From assembly GCA_050633825.1 (NCBI GenBank), contig JBOEHG010000002.1, positions 1 to 64,000 on the forward strand: a stretch of DNA of 64,000 nt, read 5' to 3'. Within the stretch, counting starts at the first letter, position 1. The number at the start of each line of letters is the position of its first letter. The notes beneath the pieces were generated by a model. The model did not search any database and was not told the origin of the DNA. It was given only the letters and a program-made list of their open reading frames with translations. Both the position numbers and the translations under genes were made by a program. Below are positions 24,688 to 33,200 of this stretch, piece by piece. The stretch is from CANLBN01 sp050633825 (GTDB taxonomy: Bacteria > Pseudomonadota > Gammaproteobacteria > Pseudomonadales > Cellvibrionaceae).

Positions 24688-26850
24688 CTAAACGGCTTTC
24701 GTGTAATTGTTATACCACTCTTCGAGCTCATCAGCTGGCATAGGTCGAGCAATATGATAACCTTGTGCCTGTTCACATTGCATTGATGATAAACGGCTCA
24801 ATATTTCTTGATTCTCCACGCCTTCAGCCACCACACTTAACCCTAAATTGTGAGCCATATTGATAGTAGAATTTACAATAATTTGATCTTGCTCATCTTC
24901 AAGCATATTAATAATAAAGGCATAATCAATTTTTAACCATCTCACTGGTAACTTTTTAAGATAAGCAAGTGATGAATAACCAGTGCCAAAATCGTCAATC
25001 GATAAATCAATACCAAGATTATTAATTTGTTCCAATATTTTTAGTGAGCGGTCAGCATTATTCATGATCGTGCTTTCAGTGATTTCTAACTCAAGGCAAG
25101 ATGGCGGTAACGCATAGCGGTGCAACAACCACTCTATTTTTTGCAAAATAGTATCATTTAATAAATTACGGGCAGAAATATTAACAGCTACTTTTATATT
25201 CAACCCTTTTCCTTGCCATCGCCGTACTTGCTGTAAGCTTTCATCCAAAACCCACTCTGTCATTTCATTAATCATGTCAGTCATCTCGGCAATGGGAATA
25301 AACTCCGCAGGAGACACAAAACCCATGGTAGGATGAATCCAACGAGACAGTGCTTCAACACCGACCATTTCTTTGGTATGAACGTCTATTTTAGGCTGAT
25401 AATAGAGTGTTAATTGGCTTTCGCGAATAGCTTTTCCAAGTTCACTCATTAATGACAAACGTTTAGGCGAATGACGATCTGCATCAGGATTATACACTTC
25501 AATACTGGTCATCGCTTGTTTAGCAGTGTACATCGCCACATCAGCATAACGCATCAAAGTTGAAAAATCATTGGCTTGATTTGGGTAAAGTGAAATACCT
25601 AAACTAGCGCGCAGCTCAATCGCCATTTCATCGATAAAAAAATCTTTACGAATAGAGGACAATATTTGTTCGGCAATAATATGTGCATGACGAGCACTAT
25701 CAACATTGGGTAATAATATGGCAAACTCATCGCCACCTAAACGGGCAATTGTCCCATGCAAACTAGTGACTTGGTGTTTAATTCGCGGGCCAATACCTTT
25801 AATAATATGGTCGCCAACATGATGCCCTAATGTATCATTAATTTCTTTAAAACTATCTAGATCAATAATAATTAGCGCTAAACTTTCACCTTCTTTCTTA
25901 GCTTCTATGGTTGCATTAACAACACTCTGCAACTTAACACGATTAGGTAAGCCTGTGAGGATATCATGAGTTGCTTGGTATTCTAATCGGTCAACATAGC
26001 GACGGCGCTCGGTCGTATCGCGTGTCACGCCCCATATTTCAACAAGCTCATTATTCTCAATGGTTCCATTCGCTGAGGTTTGCAAACAGATACTATCACC
26101 TGAACGTGTTTTCCAAACAATCTCTTGAGTATTCAATCGAAAATCGCCCGCAACAAATGCCTCCGTATCCATTGCATAGGTTCGAGAACCCGTTTCTTTT
26201 AATGTTAAGCCTTTTAATTTTTCAGGGCTATCTGCACCATACACTTTGGCAAAAATATAATTACAGTCACCTAGTTTTGCTCGCTGAAGAATAGCTTCAG
26301 TGATAGCGACTTTAGGCCAATCAACAGGAATAGGGGGAGAAATATCAAAGCGCCATATTGCATCCTGACTATTTTCAACGAATGCTCTATAGCGAGCTTC
26401 ACTTTGTTGCAAGTTAACTTCTTGTACTTTTAATTCCGTGATGTCATCCAGTGTCATCAAAACGCCTTTAATACCGTTTTCTTCGTCGTGAATAGCGACT
26501 TTATCTGTCTGAAACCAATGCTCTTTTTCGTGTATAACTGCTCGCTCTATAGCACCAATAATCGATGTTCCCGTTCGTGCTACCTTCAGTACTTCTTGAT
26601 GACAGTGGACTGGATCTTCCCACCCCATAAGGAACTCTAATACCGTTTTATCCAATAAATCATCTTGGCGAAAAAGTTCATTGGCTTTGACATTGGCAGA
26701 GCAAATGCGTCCCCATTGATCAAGGTATAATACGGCTGAACTAAGCGAATTAAAGAGTAACTGAGTAAACTTACCTTCTGAACCTTTTAGTAGATGTTCT
26801 GGCAGTAACAGCTGGCTTGGTGTCGATGGTGGTGGGACAATCTCCCGCAT
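24688..26850 (-). CDS. PAS-PAS-GGDEF-EAL cyclic-di-GMP enzyme
   Basis: The 720-residue cytoplasmic protein has no transmembrane segment. PAS domains lie at about 28-140 and 145-285 (WGRICSANVKANELF; RYRAFVENSQDAIWRFD). A GGDEF domain follows at about 290-450 with intact ARLGGDEFAILLP, then an EAL domain at about 465-710 with VEALSRW, EITESTI, SIDDFGTGYSSL and AEGVEN, all catalytic residues in place. It could therefore make and break cyclic-di-GMP; which activity dominates cannot be read. A PilZ receptor candidate is encoded at 44494-44808. It lies 148 bp downstream of slyX on the same strand. Confidence 0.94.
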   Translation of the reverse strand: MREIVPPPSTPSQLLLPEHLLKGSEGKFTQLLFNSLSSAVLYLDQWGRICSANVKANELFRQDDLLDKTVLEFLMGWEDPVHCHQEVLKVARTGTSIIGAIERAVIHEKEHWFQTDKVAIHDEENGIKGVLMTLDDITELKVQEVNLQQSEARYRAFVENSQDAIWRFDISPPIPVDWPKVAITEAILQRAKLGDCNYIFAKVYGADSPEKLKGLTLKETGSRTYAMDTEAFVAGDFRLNTQEIVWKTRSGDSICLQTSANGTIENNELVEIWGVTRDTTERRRYVDRLEYQATHDILTGLPNRVKLQSVVNATIEAKKEGESLALIIIDLDSFKEINDTLGHHVGDHIIKGIGPRIKHQVTSLHGTIARLGGDEFAILLPNVDSARHAHIIAEQILSSIRKDFFIDEMAIELRASLGISLYPNQANDFSTLMRYADVAMYTAKQAMTSIEVYNPDADRHSPKRLSLMSELGKAIRESQLTLYYQPKIDVHTKEMVGVEALSRWIHPTMGFVSPAEFIPIAEMTDMINEMTEWVLDESLQQVRRWQGKGLNIKVAVNISARNLLNDTILQKIEWLLHRYALPPSCLELEITESTIMNNADRSLKILEQINNLGIDLSIDDFGTGYSSLAYLKKLPVRWLKIDYAFIINMLEDEQDQIIVNSTINMAHNLGLSVVAEGVENQEILSRLSSMQCEQAQGYHIARPMPADELEEWYNNYTKAV

Positions 26851-26998
26851 GGGTAACTCACGTTGACAATAAAAGAAATGCAGTAGCTGAAAATTAATAC
26901 TTTATTACTTTTCAGGCTTGATACTTTATAGTGTAGGCAAGCGTGGAAGAATTTCAAAAAAAATGGCAGTTAAATCAACCTATTATCCTTATTAAGCC

Positions 26999-27223
26999 CT
27001 AGTAATGAGGGGGTTTTTCACTCCCTTTTGCCTCCATCGAATAGGCGACCTCATCCAATTTCTGTCGATTTTGTTGTAATTCATGCTGTAAGCGGCTTAG
27101 CATCAAGTCTTGATTCGCAATAACATCATTTAGCGATTGCAGTAAATCTTCTTGATACGTCAACCTTGTTTGTAAATCATTTATCTGCAGCTGTAGTTCA
27201 GCCTCTGTATTTCCAACACCCAT
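26999..27223 (-). CDS. slyX: SlyX family protein
   Basis: A 74-residue, almost fully helical coiled-coil protein (EAELQLQINDLQTRLTYQED, then LLQSLNDVIANQ) ending in the family hallmark PPHY. SlyX proteins are widespread in Gammaproteobacteria and have no established function. It lies alone between the GGDEF-EAL gene and the divergent LpxH-like gene. Confidence 0.9.
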   Translation of the reverse strand: MGVGNTEAELQLQINDLQTRLTYQEDLLQSLNDVIANQDLMLSRLQHELQQNRQKLDEVAYSMEAKGSEKPPHY

Positions 27224-27315
27224 TTAAATGGCCTCATTAAGCGATTAACCACTATTTTAACGTGAATCCCCATGGAGCGCTTAGCTTATAGCGGTCATTT
27301 TTTTGTCATATTTAC

Positions 27316-28254
27316 ATGAAATACTCTGCAGCTATGAAAAGTGAGACTACATCAGCACCACTACCCTCTGCCAGTTCAGCGAATGACAGTTCAGACACCA
27401 GTCATTCGATAAGCAAGCAGGTTACAACAGATATTGATAATCATCACCGTTCAATCTGGATTTCAGATGTTCACCTAGGTACAAAAGATTGTAGAGCCGA
27501 TCTACTGATCGAGTTCCTTAAACAACACCGATGCGACCGTTTATATCTTGTAGGAGATATTATCGATGGCTGGAAAATGAAATCAGGTATCCACTGGAAA
27601 AAATCGTATACTCGTCTTGTACGTCGTATTCTAAAAATAGCGAAACAAGGTACGACTGTTTATTACATTACCGGGAATCATGATGAATTCTTGCGTAAAT
27701 ATGCTAATAGCCATTTAGACAATATTCATCTTGTTAACCGTTTTGATCATATGACTGCTGACAATCGGCGATTACTGATCATTCATGGTGATCAATTTGA
27801 CGGTGTAACCCGCTGCTCTAAATGGCTAAGGCATGTCGGTGATATTGGCTATGAAATACTGATGTTTATGAACCGTCACTATAATCGCTGGAGAGCAAAA
27901 ACCAACAAAGGGTACTGGTCATTAGCGGGGTTTCTTAAACAACATATCAGGCGTGCTAAAACCTATATTCATGACTATGAACATGCGGTTGTCTATTCCT
28001 GTAAAAAGCAAAACTATGATGGTGTTGTTTGCGGTCATATCCATCACGCTGCCTCAAAAAAAATTGATGGCCTTGATTACTATAATACCGGTGACTGGGT
28101 CGAATCCTGCACCGCTCTGGTTGAAGATAAACAAGGAAAAATGACCTTAATTCATTGGTTAGACGAACGCCCAAAAACGCTCAACAAGAGACATTCAAAA
28201 AAAACCAGAAAACGTACTAAAAACCAAAAGCAGGCTCAAACACAAGCCGCTTAA
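27316..28254 (+). CDS. UDP-2,3-diacylglucosamine diphosphatase-like metallophosphatase
   Basis: The 312-residue calcineurin-fold protein shows the metal-binding blocks WISDVHLGT, LVGDIIDGW, TGNHDEFLR, IHGDQFDG and GHIHHA in the usual order (about residues 48-245). It resembles LpxH-type lipid A pathway enzymes but is longer than LpxH (about 240), with a Ser/Thr-rich N-terminal stretch of 45 residues and a very basic tail (KRHSKKTRKRTKNQK). It belongs more closely to the longer LpxH-like subgroup whose role is less certain. Starts at 27316 or 27334 are both possible; neither has a clear ribosome-binding site. Confidence 0.82.
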   Translation: MKYSAAMKSETTSAPLPSASSANDSSDTSHSISKQVTTDIDNHHRSIWISDVHLGTKDCRADLLIEFLKQHRCDRLYLVGDIIDGWKMKSGIHWKKSYTRLVRRILKIAKQGTTVYYITGNHDEFLRKYANSHLDNIHLVNRFDHMTADNRRLLIIHGDQFDGVTRCSKWLRHVGDIGYEILMFMNRHYNRWRAKTNKGYWSLAGFLKQHIRRAKTYIHDYEHAVVYSCKKQNYDGVVCGHIHHAASKKIDGLDYYNTGDWVESCTALVEDKQGKMTLIHWLDERPKTLNKRHSKKTRKRTKNQKQAQTQAA

Positions 28255-28288
28255 TCACATATTGTAGTCATTTTTAACCAAGAAAAGC

Positions 28289-29146
28289 CTATTCCGGCAA
28301 CTCAGCACCACAGTGGCGACAATGATTTGCATCATTTTCATGACCAGTACGATCACAATGTTGACAATATTTGTTATCTCGTTGGCGCTGCATTTCCTGC
28401 GCAATTTCAGCGGTAAAAATCCCTGTTGGCACAGCAATAATCGAGTAACCCGTTAGCATCACCAAGGCCGCTGTAATTTGGCCCAACACCGTTTGTGGGG
28501 TAATATCCCCATAGCCTACTGTCGTGATTGTCACAATCGTCCAATAGATACTTTTCGGGATGCTGGTAAAACCATTTTCTGGCCCTTCTACAACGAACAT
28601 CAAAGAACCGAATATCGTTGCCAATACCAGTACAACCGAAAAGAAGACAAATATTTTTCGTCGGGACATTGCTAACGAACGTGCGAGTACATTCGCCTCA
28701 CTCAGATAACGCACTAACTTTAATACGCGAAAAATACGCAACACTCGTAATAAGCGAATGATCAATAGATAACTTATACCCGCCATAAACAGACTGAGAT
28801 AGGAAGGGATAATAGACAGTAAATCGACTATGCCATAAAAGCTAAAAATATAACCCCAACGATTAGGAGAACAATAGATGCGAGTGATATATTCGATGGT
28901 AAAAAATATTGTTAAAACCCACTCAAACGCCCTGAAATAGAGTCTATAGCTATCGGATAAAACAGTGACTGAATCCAGCACTACTACCAATACACTAAAC
29001 AAAATAGTGTAAATTAAGACCATATCAAATAATTTACCCGCTGGGGTATGGTGGCCAAAGATAATATTATAAAGGTGCTGTTTTAGCGTAATATCGTCGT
29101 CAGTGCTATTAGTCATGATCATCTCATCAATCAATTGATCCGGCAT
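28289..29146 (-). CDS. Kv-type voltage-gated potassium channel with C-terminal zinc ribbon
   Basis: The 285-residue protein has six transmembrane helices: an S4 voltage sensor with regularly spaced Arg (RLLRVLRIFRVLKLVRYL, about 130) and a pore with the potassium filter TTVGYGD (about 213). The C-terminal 25 residues carry two CxxC pairs (YCQHCDRTG, HCRHCGAEL), a zinc-ribbon-like tail after the S6 helix. Such a tail may sense metal or mediate assembly. Starts at Met1, Met9 or Met11 are possible. It is divergent from the zinc-ribbon membrane gene at 29208. Confidence 0.9.
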   Translation of the reverse strand: MPDQLIDEMIMTNSTDDDITLKQHLYNIIFGHHTPAGKLFDMVLIYTILFSVLVVVLDSVTVLSDSYRLYFRAFEWVLTIFFTIEYITRIYCSPNRWGYIFSFYGIVDLLSIIPSYLSLFMAGISYLLIIRLLRVLRIFRVLKLVRYLSEANVLARSLAMSRRKIFVFFSVVLVLATIFGSLMFVVEGPENGFTSIPKSIYWTIVTITTVGYGDITPQTVLGQITAALVMLTGYSIIAVPTGIFTAEIAQEMQRQRDNKYCQHCDRTGHENDANHCRHCGAELPE

Positions 29147-29207
29147 TGTAGCCCCAAAGTGCGATAGCTTCTATAATGGCGTATCTTAACTATATGTTCT
29201 TATTCTG

Positions 29208-29537
29208 ATGTTAAAAAAGAAATGCCCCTATTGCGCAACGGTAATTACGACCAATAAGCTCAAAAAAGAAGGGCATGATAAAGCTTTATTGAAACGGGAA
29301 GCATTTCCATGCCCCTCCTGCAACAAACACATCAGCCTTCCCGCTTATGCTGAGACTGCGACTTCAATTGGTGTGTTATTTGCTGTTGTCATAGCGCCTC
29401 TTACTTACTATTGGCAAGCGTCAATCTCAGGAAGCTATTTATTCTTTTCTATAGGTGCTGTATTGATTATTTTTGGTAGCATTAAGAACCAACTACAAGC
29501 CGTTACAAAAAAGGGCTCAAATGAAAAAGAAGGATAA
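29208..29537 (+). CDS. membrane protein with N-terminal zinc ribbon, unknown function
   Basis: The 109-residue product begins with a zinc-ribbon-like module (CPYC at about 5-8 and CPSC at about 36-39), then two transmembrane helices (about 52-70 and 76-94). I do not recognise a named family. Its last 17 bp overlap the start of the downstream YciH gene, so translation is probably coupled. It is divergent from the potassium channel. Confidence 0.65.
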   Translation: MLKKKCPYCATVITTNKLKKEGHDKALLKREAFPCPSCNKHISLPAYAETATSIGVLFAVVIAPLTYYWQASISGSYLFFSIGAVLIIFGSIKNQLQAVTKKGSNEKEG

Positions 29538-29847
29538 TAATAGTCGACTGGTTTACTCAACTGAAACGGGTCGCATTAAATCATCAAAGCAATCGCCAGC
29601 ACTATCAACAGATAATGATGGTATTGTAAGATTGCTTCGCGAAAACCGAAAAGGCAGCGGAGTCACTTTAATTAAAGGGCTTCCTCCGGCAGTAAACATT
29701 AAAGCCCTAGCAAAAACACTAAAGAAAAAATTAGGGGTTGGAGGTAGCATCAAAGAAGGTGTAATAGAGATACAGACCGACCAAAGAGAGAAAGTAAAAG
29801 AACTCCTTGAAAAGCAAGGCCATCAGGTCAAAATAGCCGGTGGCTAA
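29521..29847 (+). CDS. yciH: YciH, SUI1/eIF1-family translation factor
   Basis: The start is ATG at 29521 (MKKKDNNSRLVYSTETGRI), giving 108 residues, normal for YciH; the earlier in-frame ATG at 29473 would add 16 residues not typical of the family. The SUI1 core is clear: VRLLRENRKGSGVTLIKGL, LAKTLKKKLGVGGSIKEGVIEIQ and the closing lysine-rich helix. YciH binds the small ribosomal subunit and affects start-site fidelity; its in vivo role in bacteria is not settled. The gene overlaps the upstream reading frame by 17 bp. Confidence 0.92.
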   Translation: MKKKDNNSRLVYSTETGRIKSSKQSPALSTDNDGIVRLLRENRKGSGVTLIKGLPPAVNIKALAKTLKKKLGVGGSIKEGVIEIQTDQREKVKELLEKQGHQVKIAGG

Positions 29848-29912
29848 CAAATAACCTTACTGTTTAGAACATCCACCATTAGATATTGACCCCTTAATAA
29901 AAGTACTGAGAT

Positions 29913-30209
29913 ATGATTCCTAAAAAACCCGATAAACAACAACATTACCAGTATCTAGTTGAAATAATGAAAGAAGGAAATGTTGATAGTAAAGAAAAGG
30001 CAGAACACCATATCAAAGGAATGAAAAGCAAAGCTATGCGATTCTCACTGATTATTTTGGTAATTGCTACGGTTATTTATCTAGCTTTTCCGGCGTTTGT
30101 TTTTTTTATTGCGTTAATCAGTGTATTTACTGTTGCTTGGGCATGGTCATCAACCTACGCCACACAAAAAATGATACGCCAATATATTTCTAAGGAATTA
30201 AAAGAATAG
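29913..30209 (+). CDS. small two-helix membrane protein, unknown
   Basis: A 98-residue protein with a charged N terminus (KPDKQQHYQYLVEIMKEG), then two close transmembrane helices (about 42-58 and 60-78) and a basic amphipathic end (KMIRQYISKELKE). I do not recognise a family. It follows yciH by 65 bp on the same strand and may be the third gene of that unit. The hairpin TTTGGC-aggtta-GCCAAA begins directly after its stop codon. Confidence 0.6.
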   Translation: MIPKKPDKQQHYQYLVEIMKEGNVDSKEKAEHHIKGMKSKAMRFSLIILVIATVIYLAFPAFVFFIALISVFTVAWAWSSTYATQKMIRQYISKELKE

Positions 30210-30210
30210 G

Positions 30211-30228
30211 TTTGGCAGGTTAGCCAAA
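30211..30228 (+). terminator. weak hairpin after the 98-residue gene
   Basis: Arms TTTGGC and GCCAAA flank a 6-nt loop right after the stop. A second dyad, ATCAAGC (30234-30240) and GCTTGAT (30258-30264), follows, then TTTGATT. Either may act as a weak terminator. Confidence 0.35.
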
Positions 30229-30316
30229 GACCAATCAAGCTTATTATTATTACTCACGCTTGATTTGATTAAATACTTTTAATTATGATGTCCGCTTTAA
30301 CGAAAGCGCTCTACTA

Positions 30317-30353
30317 GGGGGCGGTGTAAAACTCCCCCGTTAAAACGGGCACC
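30317..30353. ncRNA. GC-rich structured element with two competing hairpins
   Basis: In an otherwise AT-rich gap, GGGGG (30317-30321) can pair with CCCCC (30334-30338), while CCCGT (30336-30340) can pair with ACGGG (30345-30349). The two pairings share bases and exclude each other. An outer GGTG/CACC pair is also possible. I recognise no Rfam-type family in it. Confidence 0.25.
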
Positions 30354-30385
30354 ATAAGTAAGCTTTGTATAACTTAAATTGTCCT

Positions 30386-30428
30386 ATAAATAGCCCACTG
30401 TCACAGTGAATGGAACAGTGGACTATTT
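30386..30428 (-). terminator. terminator of the porin gene
   Basis: Arms AAATAG-CC-CACTGT and ACAGTG-GA-CTATTT, with a 2x2 internal mismatch and a 13-nt loop, lie just past the porin stop. On the minus strand the stem ends in GGCTATTTATAGG. It is a plausible factor-independent terminator. Confidence 0.7.
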
Positions 30429-30442
30429 TATCTCACTATATT

Positions 30443-31543
30443 TTAAAACTTATACTTAGCAGAGAATTGAATGCGAGTATTGTCACCATCGTCTCCAGAG
30501 AACTCTTCTCTCTCACCGAGGCCAACCTCTATACCATATTCAATCTTTTTACCCACAGCCCAAATACGGTTGATATGAAACTCAGAGACTGTTTCAAAAC
30601 CGCCAACAGCTACGACTTCAGCTTCATGCTCATCATCAATTTCAAGTTCCGAATAGCTAATATTAAAGCTACCATTACTTAACTTATGCTTATAAGTTAA
30701 CTGGAAACTAGTACTTTCAATAACTTCAAGGTCTCCATCAATAAGAATGGCATCAGCAAATGACCATTTTTCTTGCTGATAACGGCCTGGCTGACCTGTA
30801 ATAATATTAAGTCCTAAACGACCACCGGAACCTGTTTTAAATACAAGGCCTGCATGAAGAGCAGTGGCATTCGCTGATTCCGTTTCATCACCTAAGTCAG
30901 CCTCAATATCTCTTAATAAAGCGGCGGCATAAAAACCAAATTTATCTCCTTCACTTCTGTACTTAGCAATCACATCAGGAAGCGGATCTACAGACGTTAA
31001 TGCAACATTGCTTGCATCTCTGATCGATGCTTCTGGATTTTCCAAAGCGACAGAAAAGTTACCACTGGTATATCTAATCTGTGCTTGACGAATAAAAGAA
31101 ACTCCGGGCTGTGTCCCAAAATCCAAGGTTTTAGGGTAAGTCATAAAATCCATAAATGTGGACCAGTTTTGACCTATAGTCCAATTCCCATGTTGTCCAT
31201 AAGCATGACGCAATCTAAAGCCGCGTGAATTTGATACGGCTTCATTACCACCGCTACCAAAAAAATCACCTTCGATAACAACTTTACTATCACTATGAGA
31301 TCCGGTTAATCGAATCCGTGACTCTCTCGCATGCATGCGAAAACCGCCTTCTTCTGAATCAGCAGCATCACCCGTTTCTAATTGATTAGCAAACGATAAA
31401 TCACCTTGGCGCTGATCAGTATCATAAATTGCATCTAATTTTACATAGCCGCTAATGTTCACTTCTGCCGCATTGATAGCACCAGATGCCATTAATAACG
31501 GAAGCGTGCATAGCATCACTTTACGTGGAAGATGGTTAACCAT
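30443..31543 (-). CDS. DcaP-like outer-membrane porin
   Basis: The 366-residue protein has a signal peptide (ending SGAINAA) and a beta-barrel that begins VNISGYVKLDAIYD and ends with the outer-membrane C-terminal signature QFSAKYKF. The segment RESRIRLTGSHSD, VVIEGDFFG and LRHAYGQHGNWTIGQNWSTFMD match the DcaP-type porin family, which takes up dicarboxylic and other organic acids. The usual N-terminal coiled coil of Acinetobacter DcaP is absent. A role with the TRAP transporter in this window is possible but unproven. It has its own terminator and an unusually AT-rich upstream region. Confidence 0.85.
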   Translation of the reverse strand: MVNHLPRKVMLCTLPLLMASGAINAAEVNISGYVKLDAIYDTDQRQGDLSFANQLETGDAADSEEGGFRMHARESRIRLTGSHSDSKVVIEGDFFGSGGNEAVSNSRGFRLRHAYGQHGNWTIGQNWSTFMDFMTYPKTLDFGTQPGVSFIRQAQIRYTSGNFSVALENPEASIRDASNVALTSVDPLPDVIAKYRSEGDKFGFYAAALLRDIEADLGDETESANATALHAGLVFKTGSGGRLGLNIITGQPGRYQQEKWSFADAILIDGDLEVIESTSFQLTYKHKLSNGSFNISYSELEIDDEHEAEVVAVGGFETVSEFHINRIWAVGKKIEYGIEVGLGEREEFSGDDGDNTRIQFSAKYKF

Positions 31544-32061
31544 TTTTGATCCCCTTGTGGATTGATATTGACTTTATTTTTAAGGTTTATACAAATCGAA
31601 CGAATAAATTTTATTTATGCATATTCGAAGAAAAAGATAATATATTTTTTATTTATATTTATATTACCTTCTTTAAGTCTATAAAATGTAATTAAAATGT
31701 CAATATAATAAAGTGGAATAGAGGAGAGGAAAAGCCAAACCATATTTTTTTATATAAAAAACAACAACTTAAAAAATAAATATTTTATAAAGATTAATTA
31801 TTTCTTATGTATCGGGAACTATTTATTAAAAAATAAATCACCAAAATGAATCATCCATAAAATTTTTTTATGAATAAAATAAATATAGAAAAATAATTTA
31901 TTTAAAATTTAAAATGAAAAATAAAGCAAACGCTAAGAGAAAAAAGAATACAATTCGTGTTAGGTACACTTGGAAGAGAGTATTTTATGGGGTGCGTTAA
32001 ACTAAATTAGGGCCGTTTATAGCGGCCCGGTTGATAGCTTAACAAGGGGGATATAAAAAGG
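31544..32061. other. 518-bp very AT-rich intergenic region
   Basis: No gene is visible. Bases 31560-31930 consist almost entirely of A and T with short runs, including the dyad CATAAAA-TTT-TTTTATG (31856-31872). It lies upstream of the porin gene and downstream of the GNAT gene. It may hold the porin promoter and bind nucleoid proteins. Confidence 0.6.
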
Positions 32062-32547
32062 TTAACTAAGCTTTTTCTCCCAGAATAAAGCTTCTCCTTT
32101 TTCTGGGTCTAGGGTATAACTTTCAAAACCACTGTTTCGATAACTGGACTTAGCAGCTTCATTGCCGGATAGCACTTCTAATGTCAGTTTGCAGCAACCT
32201 CTCGACTTTGCTATTTCTTCAATAACGGCCAATAATTGCTGTGCTACCCCTTCGCCCCTACGATCGCTGTGAACGACAACATCATGGATGTTAATCAATG
32301 GCTCATTAGCAAAGGTAGAAAAACCCTCAAATGCATTCAGTAAACCAATAGGCTGCTCATCATCATAGGCAATAAGGCTAATAGCATTAGGTAATTTTTC
32401 AAGGTTGCTCACCAAAGTCTGCTTCACTGAGTCAGAAAGTGGCTTTCCCCTTCCCAAGGGATCTTGGGAATAATGGTCCATCAAGTCAATTAAATCACTG
32501 GCATACTTCAAATCTGCATAATCAACTTGGTATATAACGATAGGCAT
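32062..32547 (-). CDS. GNAT family N-acetyltransferase
   Basis: The 161-residue single-domain GNAT protein has motif A with the acetyl-CoA pyrophosphate loop in VVVHSDRRGEGVAQQLL (R-x-x-G-x-G/A) and motif B in LEVLSGNEAAKSSYRNSGFESY. The N-terminal part (LKYASDLIDLMDHYSQDPLGRG) sets the acceptor site. The substrate cannot be predicted. It is a single gene, divergent from the membrane-anchored protein at 32669. Confidence 0.85.
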   Translation of the reverse strand: MPIVIYQVDYADLKYASDLIDLMDHYSQDPLGRGKPLSDSVKQTLVSNLEKLPNAISLIAYDDEQPIGLLNAFEGFSTFANEPLINIHDVVVHSDRRGEGVAQQLLAVIEEIAKSRGCCKLTLEVLSGNEAAKSSYRNSGFESYTLDPEKGEALFWEKKLS

Positions 32548-32668
32548 TTAAGCTTCCTTGGGCTGCTGTAAAACCGGGTTTTGGCCTGGTTATTGCTGTT
32601 TTAATCAAAAGGTACTGATTTATTCACTGTACCGACAAGTTTCTGACAATTCTTTAAGGTGGTATGTC

Positions 32669-33196
32669 ATGGATACAAACATTATATGGCAATTGATCGA
32701 TACGTCGATCAAAATCGGAATAGGTGTACTCATTGCGTCAATGTTTGCAATGATGCTTTTTCATCGAAAGCAACCTCGCCCTATTAATGCTGAAAAACGA
32801 CGTTTAGAAATCCTTGAAAGCATTTCAGCTGACGTAGGTAATGTCAGTCATACTTTCGCCAAATATTCGGCACTAACAGTAGAGTCCATTCGCTTTGGAC
32901 AACGCTGGCCCGTTGCCCGAAAGCAAGAGTTAGAAAGCGTCAGCCAAGTACTTGCAGATGAATTCAAGAAATTATCAGATTCTGAATCTAAACTCTTGAT
33001 GTTAGGAGAAAAAGCGCTAGAAAAGAACCTTCGACTTTACGGCTCTAAGATTGCTCACTTTCGACGACAAGTTTATGTCGGCAGAACCGATATAAAAGAA
33101 GAGGATATATTAGCAATGAAGCGGGATATCAACTTACTTAGAGAGCAATTTTACGATTTTCTCAGTAAAAAATATGACCGCTTATTAGCTGCCTAA
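32669..33196 (+). CDS. membrane-anchored helical protein, unknown
   Basis: I chose ATG at 32669 because TTTAAGGTGGT lies just upstream; the in-frame ATG at 32558 would add 37 residues without a ribosome-binding site. The 175-residue product has one N-terminal transmembrane segment (about 9-28, IDTSIKIGIGVLIASMFAMM) and then a helical cytoplasmic domain rich in Lys, Glu and Arg, ending with DINLLREQFYDFLSKKYDRLL. No known family was recognised. It is convergent with accA, 4 bp apart. Confidence 0.7.
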   Translation: MDTNIIWQLIDTSIKIGIGVLIASMFAMMLFHRKQPRPINAEKRRLEILESISADVGNVSHTFAKYSALTVESIRFGQRWPVARKQELESVSQVLADEFKKLSDSESKLLMLGEKALEKNLRLYGSKIAHFRRQVYVGRTDIKEEDILAMKRDINLLREQFYDFLSKKYDRLLAA

Positions 33197-33200
33197 GTAT

